In this document: positions 1 to 6,910 of the stretch, piece after piece
How the letters are laid out: each line of letters opens with the position of its first letter
Position numbering within the stretch: position 1 is the first letter of the stretch
Assembly: GCA_031257735.1 (NCBI GenBank)
Contig: JAIROC010000223.1
Span: forward strand, 1 to 22,453
Direction: 5' to 3'
From: Bacteroidales bacterium
Lineage (GTDB): Bacteria > Bacteroidota > Bacteroidia > Bacteroidales > WCHB1-69
Length of the DNA: 22,453 bases
The notes under the pieces: generated by a model
Told to the model about the DNA's origin: nothing
Databases searched by the model: none
What the model saw: the letters and a program-made list of their open reading frames with translations, nothing else
Position numbers and translations under genes: made by a program

Positions 1-3
1 ACC

Positions 4-16
4 CATAACTCCATAA
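4..16 (-). repeat. Fragment of the TTATGAG-type gene-end repeat
   Basis: Reads CATAACTCCATAA on the plus strand, which is the reverse complement of the TTATG(G)AGTTATG pattern found at 6419-6435, 17005-17021 and 22441-22453. It may mark the 3' end of a minus-strand gene lying left of the window. The fragment is short and imperfect, so the assignment is tentative. Confidence 0.35.
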
Positions 17-80
17 AATAATGGTGAAAAATGTTTTTCGCACAACCTTCTCACTTCTTCGCTAAAAAAAAATAATATAT

Positions 81-111
81 TTTGTTGCGTATGTAAAAAA
101 GTGTATCTTTG
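81..111 (+). promoter_or_regulatory. Bacteroidota housekeeping promoter for the NfeD/SPFH operon
   Basis: A -33 box TTTG (81-84) is followed after exactly 19 bases by a -7 box TATCTTTG (104-111), an exact match to the Bacteroidota consensus TTTG-N19-TAnnTTTG. Transcription would start near 118, leaving a leader of about 22 nt before the ATG at 140. This is the clearest promoter in the window. Confidence 0.85.
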
Positions 112-139
112 CAGGCAGATTTTTTAGAAAATACATACT

Positions 140-601
140 ATGGAAAGTATTGAAATATGGCAAATATGGCTCATTGTAGCAGTTGTTTTTTTCGTTGTAG
201 AAATTTTTTCATCGACGTTTGTTTTCTTATGTTTTAGCTTGGGATGCGTTATTTCAAGTATATTCGCTTATCTTGGCGTAGTTGTTTGGGCTCAGTTTTT
301 GGTGTTTAGTGTAATAACGTTTATTTCATTTTTTACGGTTCGTCCTCTTATGGTAAAGTATGCCTATCGTAAAAGTGATAAGGTAAAAACAAATGCAGAC
401 GCTTTGGTTGGAAGTAAGGGTCGCGTAACTGAAATCATTGATTTGAAAAAAAATACAGGTAGAGTATTCGTACACGGAGATGACTGGAAAGCAGAAAGCG
501 AAAATGGAGAAATCATTCAACAAAATGAACAAATAAAAGTAACACAAGTAAACAGTACTATATTAATTGTAACAAAAATAAATAAGGAGGATCAAATATG
601 A
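140..601 (+). CDS. NfeD-like membrane protein
   Basis: A 153-residue protein of the short NfeD type. Hydrophobic segments at about 8-28, 30-50 and 55-72 suggest three or four membrane passes, followed by a soluble C-terminal part (about 85-150; core GSKGRVTEIIDLKKNTGRV) that fits the OB-like NfeD domain. In the family, such proteins pair with stomatin/prohibitin proteins and are thought to help organise membrane microdomains; no enzymatic activity is expected, since the ClpP-like protease half of long NfeD proteins is absent. The next gene is exactly such an SPFH protein, and the two overlap by 4 bases (ATGA), implying translational coupling. The ATG at 140 lies about 22 nt after the predicted transcription start and has no clear Shine-Dalgarno site. 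Confidence 0.85.
   Translation: MESIEIWQIWLIVAVVFFVVEIFSSTFVFLCFSLGCVISSIFAYLGVVVWAQFLVFSVITFISFFTVRPLMVKYAYRKSDKVKTNADALVGSKGRVTEIIDLKKNTGRVFVHGDDWKAESENGEIIQQNEQIKVTQVNSTILIVTKINKEDQI
584..590 (+). promoter_or_regulatory. Strong Shine-Dalgarno site for the SPFH gene
   Basis: AAGGAGG lies 7 bases before the ATG at 598, inside the 3' end of the NfeD-like gene. Strong sites like this are rare in Bacteroidota; here it supports the overlapping ATGA start. Confidence 0.75.
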
Positions 602-1569
602 TTGTATTAATTGCTATTGCAGTATTAGTTATTATTTTTATGATAGCAGGGATTCGTATTGTTCAACAATCGGAAACTGTTATCGTCGAACGATTGGGAA
701 AATATAGCCGCACTCTTTCTGCGGGAATAAATATTATAATTCCCATTATAGACCGTCCACGTAATATTATATGGCGGTATACCAGAGAAGGATATGACGG
801 AAGAAGTTATGTTATAAAACGCTTGGTGAATAAAATAGATTTACGGGAAACTGTATATGATTTTCCACGACAGAATGTAATTACAAAAGATAATGTTGTG
901 ACGGAAATCAACGCAATCTTGTATTTTCAGGTGATAGATCCTGTCAAAGCGGTATATGAAATATCCAATCTTCCAGATGCCATAGAAAAACTTACCCAAA
1001 CAACATTGCGTAATGTTATTGGAGATATGAATTTGGATGAAACATTGACATCCCGCGATACAATAAACAGCAAATTGCGTACGGTACTTGATGACGCATC
1101 CCACAAATGGGGGGTAAAGGTAAATCGTGTGGAATTGCAGGATATAAATCCTCCGCATGATATCCGTGACGCTATGGAAAAACAAATGCGTGCGGAAAGA
1201 GATAAACGTGCAAAAATCTTAACCGCAGAAGCAGAAAAACAATCTCAAATCTTAAATTCAGAAGGCTTAAAAGAAGCTGCTATTAATAAGGCAGAAGGAG
1301 ATAAACGTTCTAAAATTTTGCGCGCAGAAGGAGATGCAGAAGCCCGTATTTGTGTCGCTCAAGGCGAGGCTGAAGCCATTTCTCTTATTACTAACGCAAT
1401 CCAAAATGGAGATCCTGTAAATTATCTGGTTGCTATACGCTATATCGATACTTTAAAAGAAATGGTAAGCGGAAAAGATAATAAGATGATTTATATGCCT
1501 TATGAAGCAACGGGAGTGTTAAGTTCTATTGGAGGTATCAAAGATATGTTGGATATGAATAAGTCATAA
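598..1569 (+). CDS. SPFH-domain (stomatin/prohibitin-like) membrane protein
   Basis: 323 residues, similar in plan to E. coli QmcA and other paraslipins. A single N-terminal membrane segment (about 2-20) anchors the protein, followed by an SPFH domain (about 20-190) with the hallmark stretch DLRETVYDFPRQNVITKDNV and then WGVKVNRVELQDI. A charged helical region (about 190-265), rich in Ala/Glu/Lys with repeated AEGD/AEAEKQ-type units, is the expected coiled coil for oligomerisation. The C-terminus (GVLSSIGGIKDML) is typical of the group. Such proteins form large ring or cage assemblies at the membrane and are often encoded next to NfeD proteins, as here. The segment WRYTREGYDGRSYVIKRL is an extension that, from memory, Bacteroidota members share relative to QmcA. 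Start chosen from the strong Shine-Dalgarno site. Confidence 0.9.
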   Translation: MIVLIAIAVLVIIFMIAGIRIVQQSETVIVERLGKYSRTLSAGINIIIPIIDRPRNIIWRYTREGYDGRSYVIKRLVNKIDLRETVYDFPRQNVITKDNVVTEINAILYFQVIDPVKAVYEISNLPDAIEKLTQTTLRNVIGDMNLDETLTSRDTINSKLRTVLDDASHKWGVKVNRVELQDINPPHDIRDAMEKQMRAERDKRAKILTAEAEKQSQILNSEGLKEAAINKAEGDKRSKILRAEGDAEARICVAQGEAEAISLITNAIQNGDPVNYLVAIRYIDTLKEMVSGKDNKMIYMPYEATGVLSSIGGIKDMLDMNKS

Positions 1570-1593
1570 CAACAATGAAGTAAGTAATTTTTG

Positions 1594-1601
1594 TACTTTT
1601 G
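1594..1601 (+). promoter_or_regulatory. Probable -7 promoter element
   Basis: TACTTTTG matches TAnnTTTG. No good TTTG lies 19 bases upstream, so this is a half-site call. It is 26 bases before the ATG at 1628, a plausible distance for a separate promoter for the barrel protein. Confidence 0.5.
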
Positions 1602-1627
1602 CTGCGTAATTCTTTAATAAAAACAGT

Positions 1628-2359
1628 ATGGTAAATTCTTTAAAAAGTATACAGAAGGGGATAGGTATATTTACCCTTATAGTGATGTTTTTATGCGTTG
1701 AAGTGATAGAAAACAGCGCTTATGCACAATCAAACAGGAGAGGTAGAAGAAATTCTTTTTCCAGTGTTGGGAAAAATTTCACCTATATTCGTCATGGCTT
1801 GACGTTTCATTTAGGAGGAGGAATTTCTGCCAGACTACAACAATCTGTTAGCGCTGTTCCTATGTTTGGAATAGGCTATGTCGCTAGTCAATATTATGGA
1901 ATAGGAAATAGATTTATGCAGCAAAGTGTTACTTATCAAATGGGAATTGGATTAAGCGGCGGAGGCTATCAAACACATAATGTTGTAGGAACTTTTCATT
2001 GCAGTTATATAGGCAGTTTGGATTTAAATCCATTTGTATATGGGATAGCCCTTCATTATGCTTATGCTACTGCTGAAGTTGATTCAGGTACAGCATATTC
2101 CAATTTTTATATCCGTCCTGAAATAGGGATTGCTTTCCCTGCCTTGTATTCTGACCGAACAAAAAGCATTCAACGGGTAACAGCTATGATAACGTATGGA
2201 TTTAATATAAGAACATTCTATAATTATAATCCAAAGATGGAAGAATATCGAGGGCAAAATCCTGATAATCTCAAATATCCATGGACAGCGATGAACCATC
2301 ATGTTGTTATGGTAAGATTAAATATCAATCTTGGAAACATACAGGAGATGAGAAAATAA
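1628..2359 (+). CDS. Secreted protein, probable outer-membrane beta-barrel
   Basis: 243 residues. An N-terminal signal peptide (hydrophobic core about 10-27, small residues ENSAYA near 29-34) should be cleaved before QSNRRG. The mature part alternates polar and hydrophobic residues with many Gly and Tyr, contains a glycine-rich stretch (FHLGGGISARL), and ends in a strand-like NHHVVMVRLNINL segment, consistent with an 8- to 10-stranded barrel. No named family was recognised. It has its own probable -7 element and is followed after 49 bases by sppA, so it may be transcribed separately or read through. Function unknown; outer-membrane location is inferred from signal peptide and strand pattern. 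Confidence 0.65.
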   Translation: MVNSLKSIQKGIGIFTLIVMFLCVEVIENSAYAQSNRRGRRNSFSSVGKNFTYIRHGLTFHLGGGISARLQQSVSAVPMFGIGYVASQYYGIGNRFMQQSVTYQMGIGLSGGGYQTHNVVGTFHCSYIGSLDLNPFVYGIALHYAYATAEVDSGTAYSNFYIRPEIGIAFPALYSDRTKSIQRVTAMITYGFNIRTFYNYNPKMEEYRGQNPDNLKYPWTAMNHHVVMVRLNINLGNIQEMRK

Positions 2360-2408
2360 AAAGTGAATAGATTAAAGTGAAGTAGTAAATAATTAAAAAA
2401 TTAGAAGG

Positions 2409-4175
2409 ATGAAAAGTTTTTTTAAAATGTTTTTGGCAACTGTTCTTGGTATACTTGTAACACCCTTATTGATATTTTTTATTTTTGTGATTATCGGAAT
2501 CATTGCATTATCAAAAGACAGTACGCCAATAATTTTTCCCCAATCCGTATTACAACTTACATTAAACGGAGTAATATCCGAGCGAACGATAGATAATCCG
2601 CTTGACGAACTAGTATTTCCTTTTTCTGGACTTCAACAGGTTTCTGTAACAGGATTAAATACAATATCCGCCGTATTGAAACAGGCTAAAGAAGATGATA
2701 ATATCAAAGGTATTTATTTGGATATATCCAATATTTCTGCGCCTCTTGCAACCATAGACGAAATTCGTAATTATCTGTTCGACTTTAAACAGTCTGAAAA
2801 ATTTATTTATTGTTATTCAGAATCCTTATCTCAGTCATCCTATTATTTGGCGTCTGTATCGGATAAAATATTCGTACATCCACAGGGAATAATAGACCTG
2901 AGAGGATTAGCATCAGAAGTAATATTTTTTAAGGGATTGCTTGATAAAATAGACGTCGATATGCAAATTATCCGTCATGGAACATATAAAAGCGCTGTTG
3001 AACCTTTTATGCTTGATAAAATGAGTGCGGCAAATAAGGAACAAATACAAACCTGTTTAGAGTCTGTTTGGAGTCATATTGTTAACAATATTAAGGAAAG
3101 CCGTTCCATAGATATAGAAACAATCAATAACAGTTGTGATAGTTTATTGTTTCTTAGTGATATTGAAGAAGCTGTAAACAGAGGTTTTATCGATGGATTA
3201 ATGTATAAGGAACAGTTTAATGCATTTGTTCGTTCCGAATTGGAAATGGATGAAAAAGAAGACATTCATTGGGTATCATTGAAAGAGTATAAAAAAAGAC
3301 TTCTCCCTAAAAAATTAGAGAAGGATAAAATAGCAGTGATTTATGCTGTTGGAGATATTATAGACACTAAAGAACATGCTCAATTTATTGGATATTCTAC
3401 AGCAGAAGAAATTATCAAAGCGAAAAAGGATAAAAATGTCAAAGCAATTGTATTTCGGATTAATTCAGGAGGAGGAAGCGCATTAATTTCGGACGTTATC
3501 TGGAGAGAAGTTTATTTGGCTCAACAAGAAAAACCATTGGTTGTTTCTATGGGTGATTATGCTGCCTCTGGAGGCTATTATATTGCATGTGCAAGCAGTT
3601 ATATAGTGGCTCATCCTTCAACTATTACAGGTTCTATTGGTGTGTTTGGCATAATTCCCAATACGGAAAAATTGTTGGCAAATAAATTAGGTATTACAGT
3701 AGACCGCGTTACAACAAACAGTCATTCGGATGCAATATCCCTAACACGAAGTTTGGACGCTTATGAAAGAGCCGTTCTACAAAATACAGTAGAAAAAACC
3801 TATTCAACATTTTTACAGCGAGTAGCAGATGGAAGAAATCTAACAACTTCTTTTGTCAATTCTATTGGAGAAGGACGGGTATGGTCAGGAGCTGATGCTT
3901 TACTTTTAAATTTGGTGGATACGCTTGGTGGAATAGATGTTGCTATTGCAAAAGCAGCAGAATTGGCTGATATTTCAAACTATACTATCCATGAACAACC
4001 TGTATTGAAAGATTTTTATCAGGAACTTGTAGACCTGTTCTTGGAAAACAAAATTAAAACAAAGATGCAAAAATCTAATTTGTATCAGAGCTATACTTAT
4101 TTTAATTTTGCAAGTACCCTATTGGAATGGAAGGGAATACAGGCACGTATTCCTTATATTATAGATGTATACTGA
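2409..4175 (+). CDS. sppA: Signal peptide peptidase SppA, 67K (double-domain) type
   Basis: 588 residues, close to the E. coli protein (618). A membrane segment at about 12-34 anchors it, followed by two tandem ClpP-fold halves. The catalytic lysine is K194 in GTYKSAVEPF and the nucleophilic serine is S387 in DYAASGGYYIA, the same Ser-Lys dyad split across the two halves as in E. coli SppA. RINSGGGSALISD (350-362) and HPSTITGSIGVFG (403-415) are further family signatures. The enzyme digests leftover signal peptides in the inner membrane. It heads a tight operon: the next start is 7 bases after this stop. AGAAGG sits almost against the ATG at 2409; the start is supported by the following membrane anchor. 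Confidence 0.95.
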   Translation: MKSFFKMFLATVLGILVTPLLIFFIFVIIGIIALSKDSTPIIFPQSVLQLTLNGVISERTIDNPLDELVFPFSGLQQVSVTGLNTISAVLKQAKEDDNIKGIYLDISNISAPLATIDEIRNYLFDFKQSEKFIYCYSESLSQSSYYLASVSDKIFVHPQGIIDLRGLASEVIFFKGLLDKIDVDMQIIRHGTYKSAVEPFMLDKMSAANKEQIQTCLESVWSHIVNNIKESRSIDIETINNSCDSLLFLSDIEEAVNRGFIDGLMYKEQFNAFVRSELEMDEKEDIHWVSLKEYKKRLLPKKLEKDKIAVIYAVGDIIDTKEHAQFIGYSTAEEIIKAKKDKNVKAIVFRINSGGGSALISDVIWREVYLAQQEKPLVVSMGDYAASGGYYIACASSYIVAHPSTITGSIGVFGIIPNTEKLLANKLGITVDRVTTNSHSDAISLTRSLDAYERAVLQNTVEKTYSTFLQRVADGRNLTTSFVNSIGEGRVWSGADALLLNLVDTLGGIDVAIAKAAELADISNYTIHEQPVLKDFYQELVDLFLENKIKTKMQKSNLYQSYTYFNFASTLLEWKGIQARIPYIIDVY

Positions 4176-4181
4176 TAGAGA

Positions 4182-4802
4182 ATGCTCAGCCGAAGGAAAA
4201 AGCAAAATCTTTTATATCTGGGAATTGGTATTGTTATAGGTGTTGTAATGACGGCTCTTTTTGTTTATTTTGGGGTTATCTCTACCTTTACCAAAGAAAG
4301 TATTGGAAAGATATCTGAAGTTTTTCCAAGCAATAAAGATACAATAAGTGAAATCAATGAAAATCTTGTATCGCATAAGGAAAAACAATCGCCGCAACAA
4401 CCTAAAACAATCATATCAGACACTTCTGACAATACAACCGAAATTGATAGGGTGATAGAAACAGATACGGTTCTCATACCCGAAGAAATACCTGTAACTA
4501 TAAAAACCGATATAAAAATAGCCGAAGCCGTTATTCCTGTCGTATCTATCGTAAAAGATACGGCAACAGATGTGAAATCAATTGTACAAAAAGGAGAATT
4601 ATTGGTTGAACAATGGGAAAATCCTACCAATTTTGCAGGGTATCGTAAAACGCAAAATAAACTTGTTATCTACGGAATAGATATTGATGACGTTGAACTA
4701 CAGTTGATAGATGATGAACTGTATTTGATTTATCACAAAAAGAAATTATTGTTGAAGGAAACGGATAGTTTTTTACATTATCCATCCGAATTTATCAAAT
4801 AG
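4182..4802 (+). CDS. Uncharacterised one-pass membrane protein between two envelope proteases
   Basis: 206 residues. A positive N-terminus (MLSRRKKQ) precedes one membrane segment (about 9-33), then a long polar, Thr/Ile/Glu/Asp-rich linker of low complexity (about 35-135), and a compact C-terminal part (about 140-206) with VEQWENPTNFAGYRKTQNKL and an alternating pattern that looks like a small beta domain. Topology would be cytoplasmic N-terminus and periplasmic C-terminal domain. I recall similar C-terminal VEFW-SP-NYKGYK-type domains in hypothetical Bacteroidota proteins but know of no function. It begins 7 bases after sppA and ends 15 bases before the S41 protease, so a link to envelope proteolysis is plausible but only inferred from position. 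Confidence 0.75.
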   Translation: MLSRRKKQNLLYLGIGIVIGVVMTALFVYFGVISTFTKESIGKISEVFPSNKDTISEINENLVSHKEKQSPQQPKTIISDTSDNTTEIDRVIETDTVLIPEEIPVTIKTDIKIAEAVIPVVSIVKDTATDVKSIVQKGELLVEQWENPTNFAGYRKTQNKLVIYGIDIDDVELQLIDDELYLIYHKKKLLLKETDSFLHYPSEFIK

Positions 4803-4817
4803 TATATTAAAAAATAC

Positions 4818-6434
4818 ATGCAACTAAAAGGTTATAATTCACGGCGTACGCCTTGGGGTTTCTTGATATGCACCTCTCTTTTATTGGGTTTTGCAATTGG
4901 AAATTCTTTTCTTCCCTTATGGAAACCCGCTGGAATCTTGGCAGGAAAAGGTAATAAAGTAAGCGAAGTATCTAATATCATAGATAAATATTATTTTGAG
5001 GACGTAACAAAAGAACAGTTGGAAGAAGAAGCCATTCGAGGAATGCTCTTAAATTTGGATCCTCATTCTTCCTATATGACAAGAGAAGAAACCGAACAGG
5101 CTAATACCGTACTCATGGGGGGATTTGAAGGAATAGGAATACAGTTTAACATACATTTGGACACCTTGCAGGTAATAAGTGTAACTTCGGGGGGACCTTC
5201 TGAAAGAATGGGGATTCTTCCGGGGGATAGAATTGTTAGAGTCAATGGTGAAAATATTGCGGGAGTTAAAATCTCAAACAGCAATGTTATTCAACTCCTG
5301 CGAGGGAAGAAAGGAACAAAAGTAAATATAGACATTCTTAGAAGCAATCAAAAAGAATTAATCCCTTTTGAAATTGTCCGTGATAAAATACCCGTTCACA
5401 GCATCAATATATATTACAAAATAGCTCCCCAAATAGGATACATCAATATTGATAATTTTACCTTTACCACAGCAAATGAATTTCATTATGCCTTAACCGA
5501 ATTGATACAGCAGGGAATAGATAAACTTATTTTGGATTTAAGAGGAAATCCGGGTGGATATTTGGATGCGGCGATTGCTGTTTGCGATGAACTGCTTCCC
5601 GATAACAGTTTGATTGTTTACACTTATGGGAAAGCTGTTGGAAAGCAAGACTATTATTCTACTTCGAGGGGATTGTTTACAAACGATAATCAGAAAATTG
5701 CCATACTGATAGATGAGTATTCGGCATCTGCCAGCGAAATTGTTGCTGGAGCTATACAAGACCTTGACAGAGGAATGGTTTTAGGTAGACGGTCATTTGG
5801 GAAGGGTTTGGTGCAACGTCAGTTTTATCTCAGAGACAGTTCGGAAGTCTTGATTACGGTGGCACGTTATTATACGCCTACAGGACGCTCTATACAACGT
5901 CCTTATAATGCAAATAACAATGACGAATATTTTACAGATATAATTACCCGTTACGAAAAAGGTGAAATGGAAGATAAAGACAGTATCTCTTTTGCAGATT
6001 CTTTACGGTATGTTACTCCCAAAGGAAAGGTTGTCTATGGAGGAGGCGGAATTATGCCCGATATATTTATTCCTGTGAAAGTTTCTGACAGCATTATTTA
6101 TTTCAACAAGATCGCCAATCAGGGAATTTTATTTTCATACGCTATAGAATACGTAGATAAAAATAGAGAACGACTGACAAAAACATATAAATCGGTCAGT
6201 AATTTTATTTCTTCTTTTCAAGTGGATAATGCTATGTTGTCGGAAATAACGCTAAAAGGAGAAGAGGCAGGTATAACTCCAGCGCTTTCCGATTATTCCA
6301 TCAAAGAATTAAAAAAATGGACAAAAGCATATATCGGACGTAACCTGTTTGGAGAACAGGGATTTTATCCTGTCATCAATGCAGATGATGAAATGATTAA
6401 ATCCGCAATCAAAGAACTGAGTTATGAATTATGA
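4818..6434 (+). CDS. ctpA: S41 family C-terminal processing protease (CtpA/Prc type)
   Basis: 538 residues. An N-terminal hydrophobic segment (about 13-34) acts as membrane anchor or uncleaved signal. A PDZ domain spans about 95-175 (GGFEGIGIQF, GDRIVRVNGENI), and the S41 peptidase core about 185-375. Aligned by spacing with E. coli Prc (S430/D441/K455), the catalytic residues are S304 in SASASEI, D315, and K329 in FGKGLVQ, all present. LDLRGNPGGYLDAA (239-252) is the conserved substrate-cleft motif. The family trims C-termini of envelope proteins in the periplasm. Third gene of the sppA operon. The last codons (SYEL-stop) are written by a GAGTTATGAATTATGAG sequence resembling the repeat found at other gene ends here, so the terminal residues may not be ancestral. 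Confidence 0.93.
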   Translation: MQLKGYNSRRTPWGFLICTSLLLGFAIGNSFLPLWKPAGILAGKGNKVSEVSNIIDKYYFEDVTKEQLEEEAIRGMLLNLDPHSSYMTREETEQANTVLMGGFEGIGIQFNIHLDTLQVISVTSGGPSERMGILPGDRIVRVNGENIAGVKISNSNVIQLLRGKKGTKVNIDILRSNQKELIPFEIVRDKIPVHSINIYYKIAPQIGYINIDNFTFTTANEFHYALTELIQQGIDKLILDLRGNPGGYLDAAIAVCDELLPDNSLIVYTYGKAVGKQDYYSTSRGLFTNDNQKIAILIDEYSASASEIVAGAIQDLDRGMVLGRRSFGKGLVQRQFYLRDSSEVLITVARYYTPTGRSIQRPYNANNNDEYFTDIITRYEKGEMEDKDSISFADSLRYVTPKGKVVYGGGGIMPDIFIPVKVSDSIIYFNKIANQGILFSYAIEYVDKNRERLTKTYKSVSNFISSFQVDNAMLSEITLKGEEAGITPALSDYSIKELKKWTKAYIGRNLFGEQGFYPVINADDEMIKSAIKELSYEL

Positions 6435-6435
6435 G
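6419..6435 (+). repeat. TTATGAG-type repeat forming the ctpA stop codon
   Basis: GAGTTATGAATTATGAG covers the final four codons and the TGA stop of the S41 protease gene. Related copies lie at 17005-17021 (complement, supplying the rlmH stop) and 22441-22453. All three are in the sense direction of the neighbouring gene. Confidence 0.5.
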
Positions 6436-6475
6436 CCCCTGTTCGGACGAGGTTCTACCTCGTTCGAATTATCCT

Positions 6476-6492
6476 CGCAGGTTCTACCTGCG
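6476..6492. repeat. Small palindrome related to the flanking arms
   Basis: CGCAGGT-TCT-ACCTGCG forms a 7-bp stem with a 3-base loop. It shares the GGTTCTACC core with the 26-bp arms but has a different outer stem (CGC/GCG), as if the stem had changed with compensation. Confidence 0.75.
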
Positions 6493-6517
6493 CAGTAATA
6501 AAGAATACAAAATAAAT

Positions 6518-6532
6518 GCAAGCATAGCTTGC
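6518..6532. repeat. Small palindrome
   Basis: GCAAGC-ATA-GCTTGC: a 6-bp stem with a 3-base loop in the AT-rich spacer between the 26-bp arms. Confidence 0.65.
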
Positions 6533-6579
6533 TCGGATAGAACGAACGAGGTAGAACCTCGTCCGAACGAGGGTTTTAA

Positions 6580-6617
6580 GGTAGGGGGTTGCGGGTCAAG
6601 CCCGCAATGACGGTGTT
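6580..6617. repeat. REP-like element, copy 1
   Basis: Begins GGTAGGGGGTTGC and ends AATGACGGTGTT, around a hairpin TTGCGGG-TCAAG-CCCGCAA (6589-6607). A second element at 6740-6774 has nearly the same ends (GGTAGTGGGTTGC, AATGACGGCGTT) but a different core. The ...CCCGCAATGACGG style resembles palindromic repeats scattered through many bacterial genomes; that resemblance is from memory. Confidence 0.7.
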
Positions 6618-6634
6618 GTTTGGACGGGTCATCC

Positions 6635-6741
6635 CCGTTGTAGAGACGGTGCGTGCACCGTCTCCTCGTCAGCAAGAAAAAGAATAAATAATATTTTTGA
6701 TTACGTCAGAGGAGACGGTGCGTGCACCGTCTCTACAACGG
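6635..6741. repeat. 33-bp inverted repeat pair containing 22-bp palindromes
   Basis: 6635-6667 and 6709-6741 are reverse complements except for the two central bases. Each arm holds a near-perfect palindrome GAGACGGTGC-GT-GCACCGTCTC (6643-6664 and 6712-6733). The 41-base spacer is AT-rich and carries no gene. The whole could fold as two hairpins or one long stem. Confidence 0.85.
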
Positions 6742-6774
6742 TAGTGGGTTGCATTGCCTACCAATGACGGCGTT
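6740..6774. repeat. REP-like element, copy 2
   Basis: Same boundary sequences as the element at 6580-6617 but with the core ATTGCCTACC in place of the CCCGC hairpin. CTACCAATGACGGCGTT (6758-6774) recurs in reverse complement at 16680-16696 with one mismatch. Confidence 0.65.
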
Positions 6775-6874
6775 ATGTCGACTTTATAGACAGACCTCTT
6801 CACCCGTAAGAGCAGCAGAGCTAATTTTCAATTGATGAAGTTTTCAAAATGATGGTTTGTATTGTTTTTTTTAC

Positions 6875-6882
6875 TATCTTTG
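6875..6882 (+). promoter_or_regulatory. -7 promoter element for the GT5-like gene
   Basis: TATCTTTG matches the Bacteroidota -7 consensus. A TTTG at 6856-6859 is only 15 bases upstream, shorter than the usual 19 or so, so the -33 is uncertain. Transcription would start near 6889, 22 bases before ATG 6911, which argues against translation from the upstream in-frame TTG at 6857. Confidence 0.65.
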
Positions 6883-6910
6883 TAAAAAATATTGTAAAAA
6901 TATATATAAT

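Larger units (their letters stand above)
6441..6568. repeat. 26-bp perfect inverted repeat pair with self-palindromic arms
   Basis: The arm at 6441-6466 (starting GTTCGGACGAGG) is repeated as its exact reverse complement at 6543-6568, 26 of 26 bases. Each arm is itself a hairpin (CGAGGT-TCT-ACCTCG at 6448-6462 in the left arm). The 76 bases between hold two further hairpins. In RNA either each arm folds alone or the two pair over 26 bp. It starts 6 bases after the ctpA stop and could terminate transcription or protect the mRNA end. Confidence 0.85.
6435..6910. other. Gene-free, repeat-packed intergenic island
   Basis: 476 bases without a credible gene. The first 340 are an almost continuous series of palindromes and inverted repeat pairs, listed separately, and are visibly more GC-rich than the flanking genes. 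From about 6777 to 6850 I see nothing recognisable. The last 60 bases hold the promoter and leader of the following gene. Open frames within the palindromes are low-complexity by-products. Confidence 0.8.

Noticed and set aside
4127..4318. Small plus-strand frame overlapping the sppA end
   Set aside because: It overlaps two real genes in another frame and has no ribosome site or recognisable features.
6484..6675. 63-codon minus-strand frame in the repeat island
   Set aside because: It is built from palindromic repeats and has no protein-like features.
6435..6776. Insertion sequence or complete transposon
   Set aside because: No transposase coding region lies between or beside the inverted repeats; only non-coding palindromes are present.
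6857..6910. Upstream TTG start for the GT5-like protein
   Set aside because: It lies before the predicted -7 box (6875-6882) and transcription start; the added residues (MYCFFYYLCKKYCK...) are not family-like.
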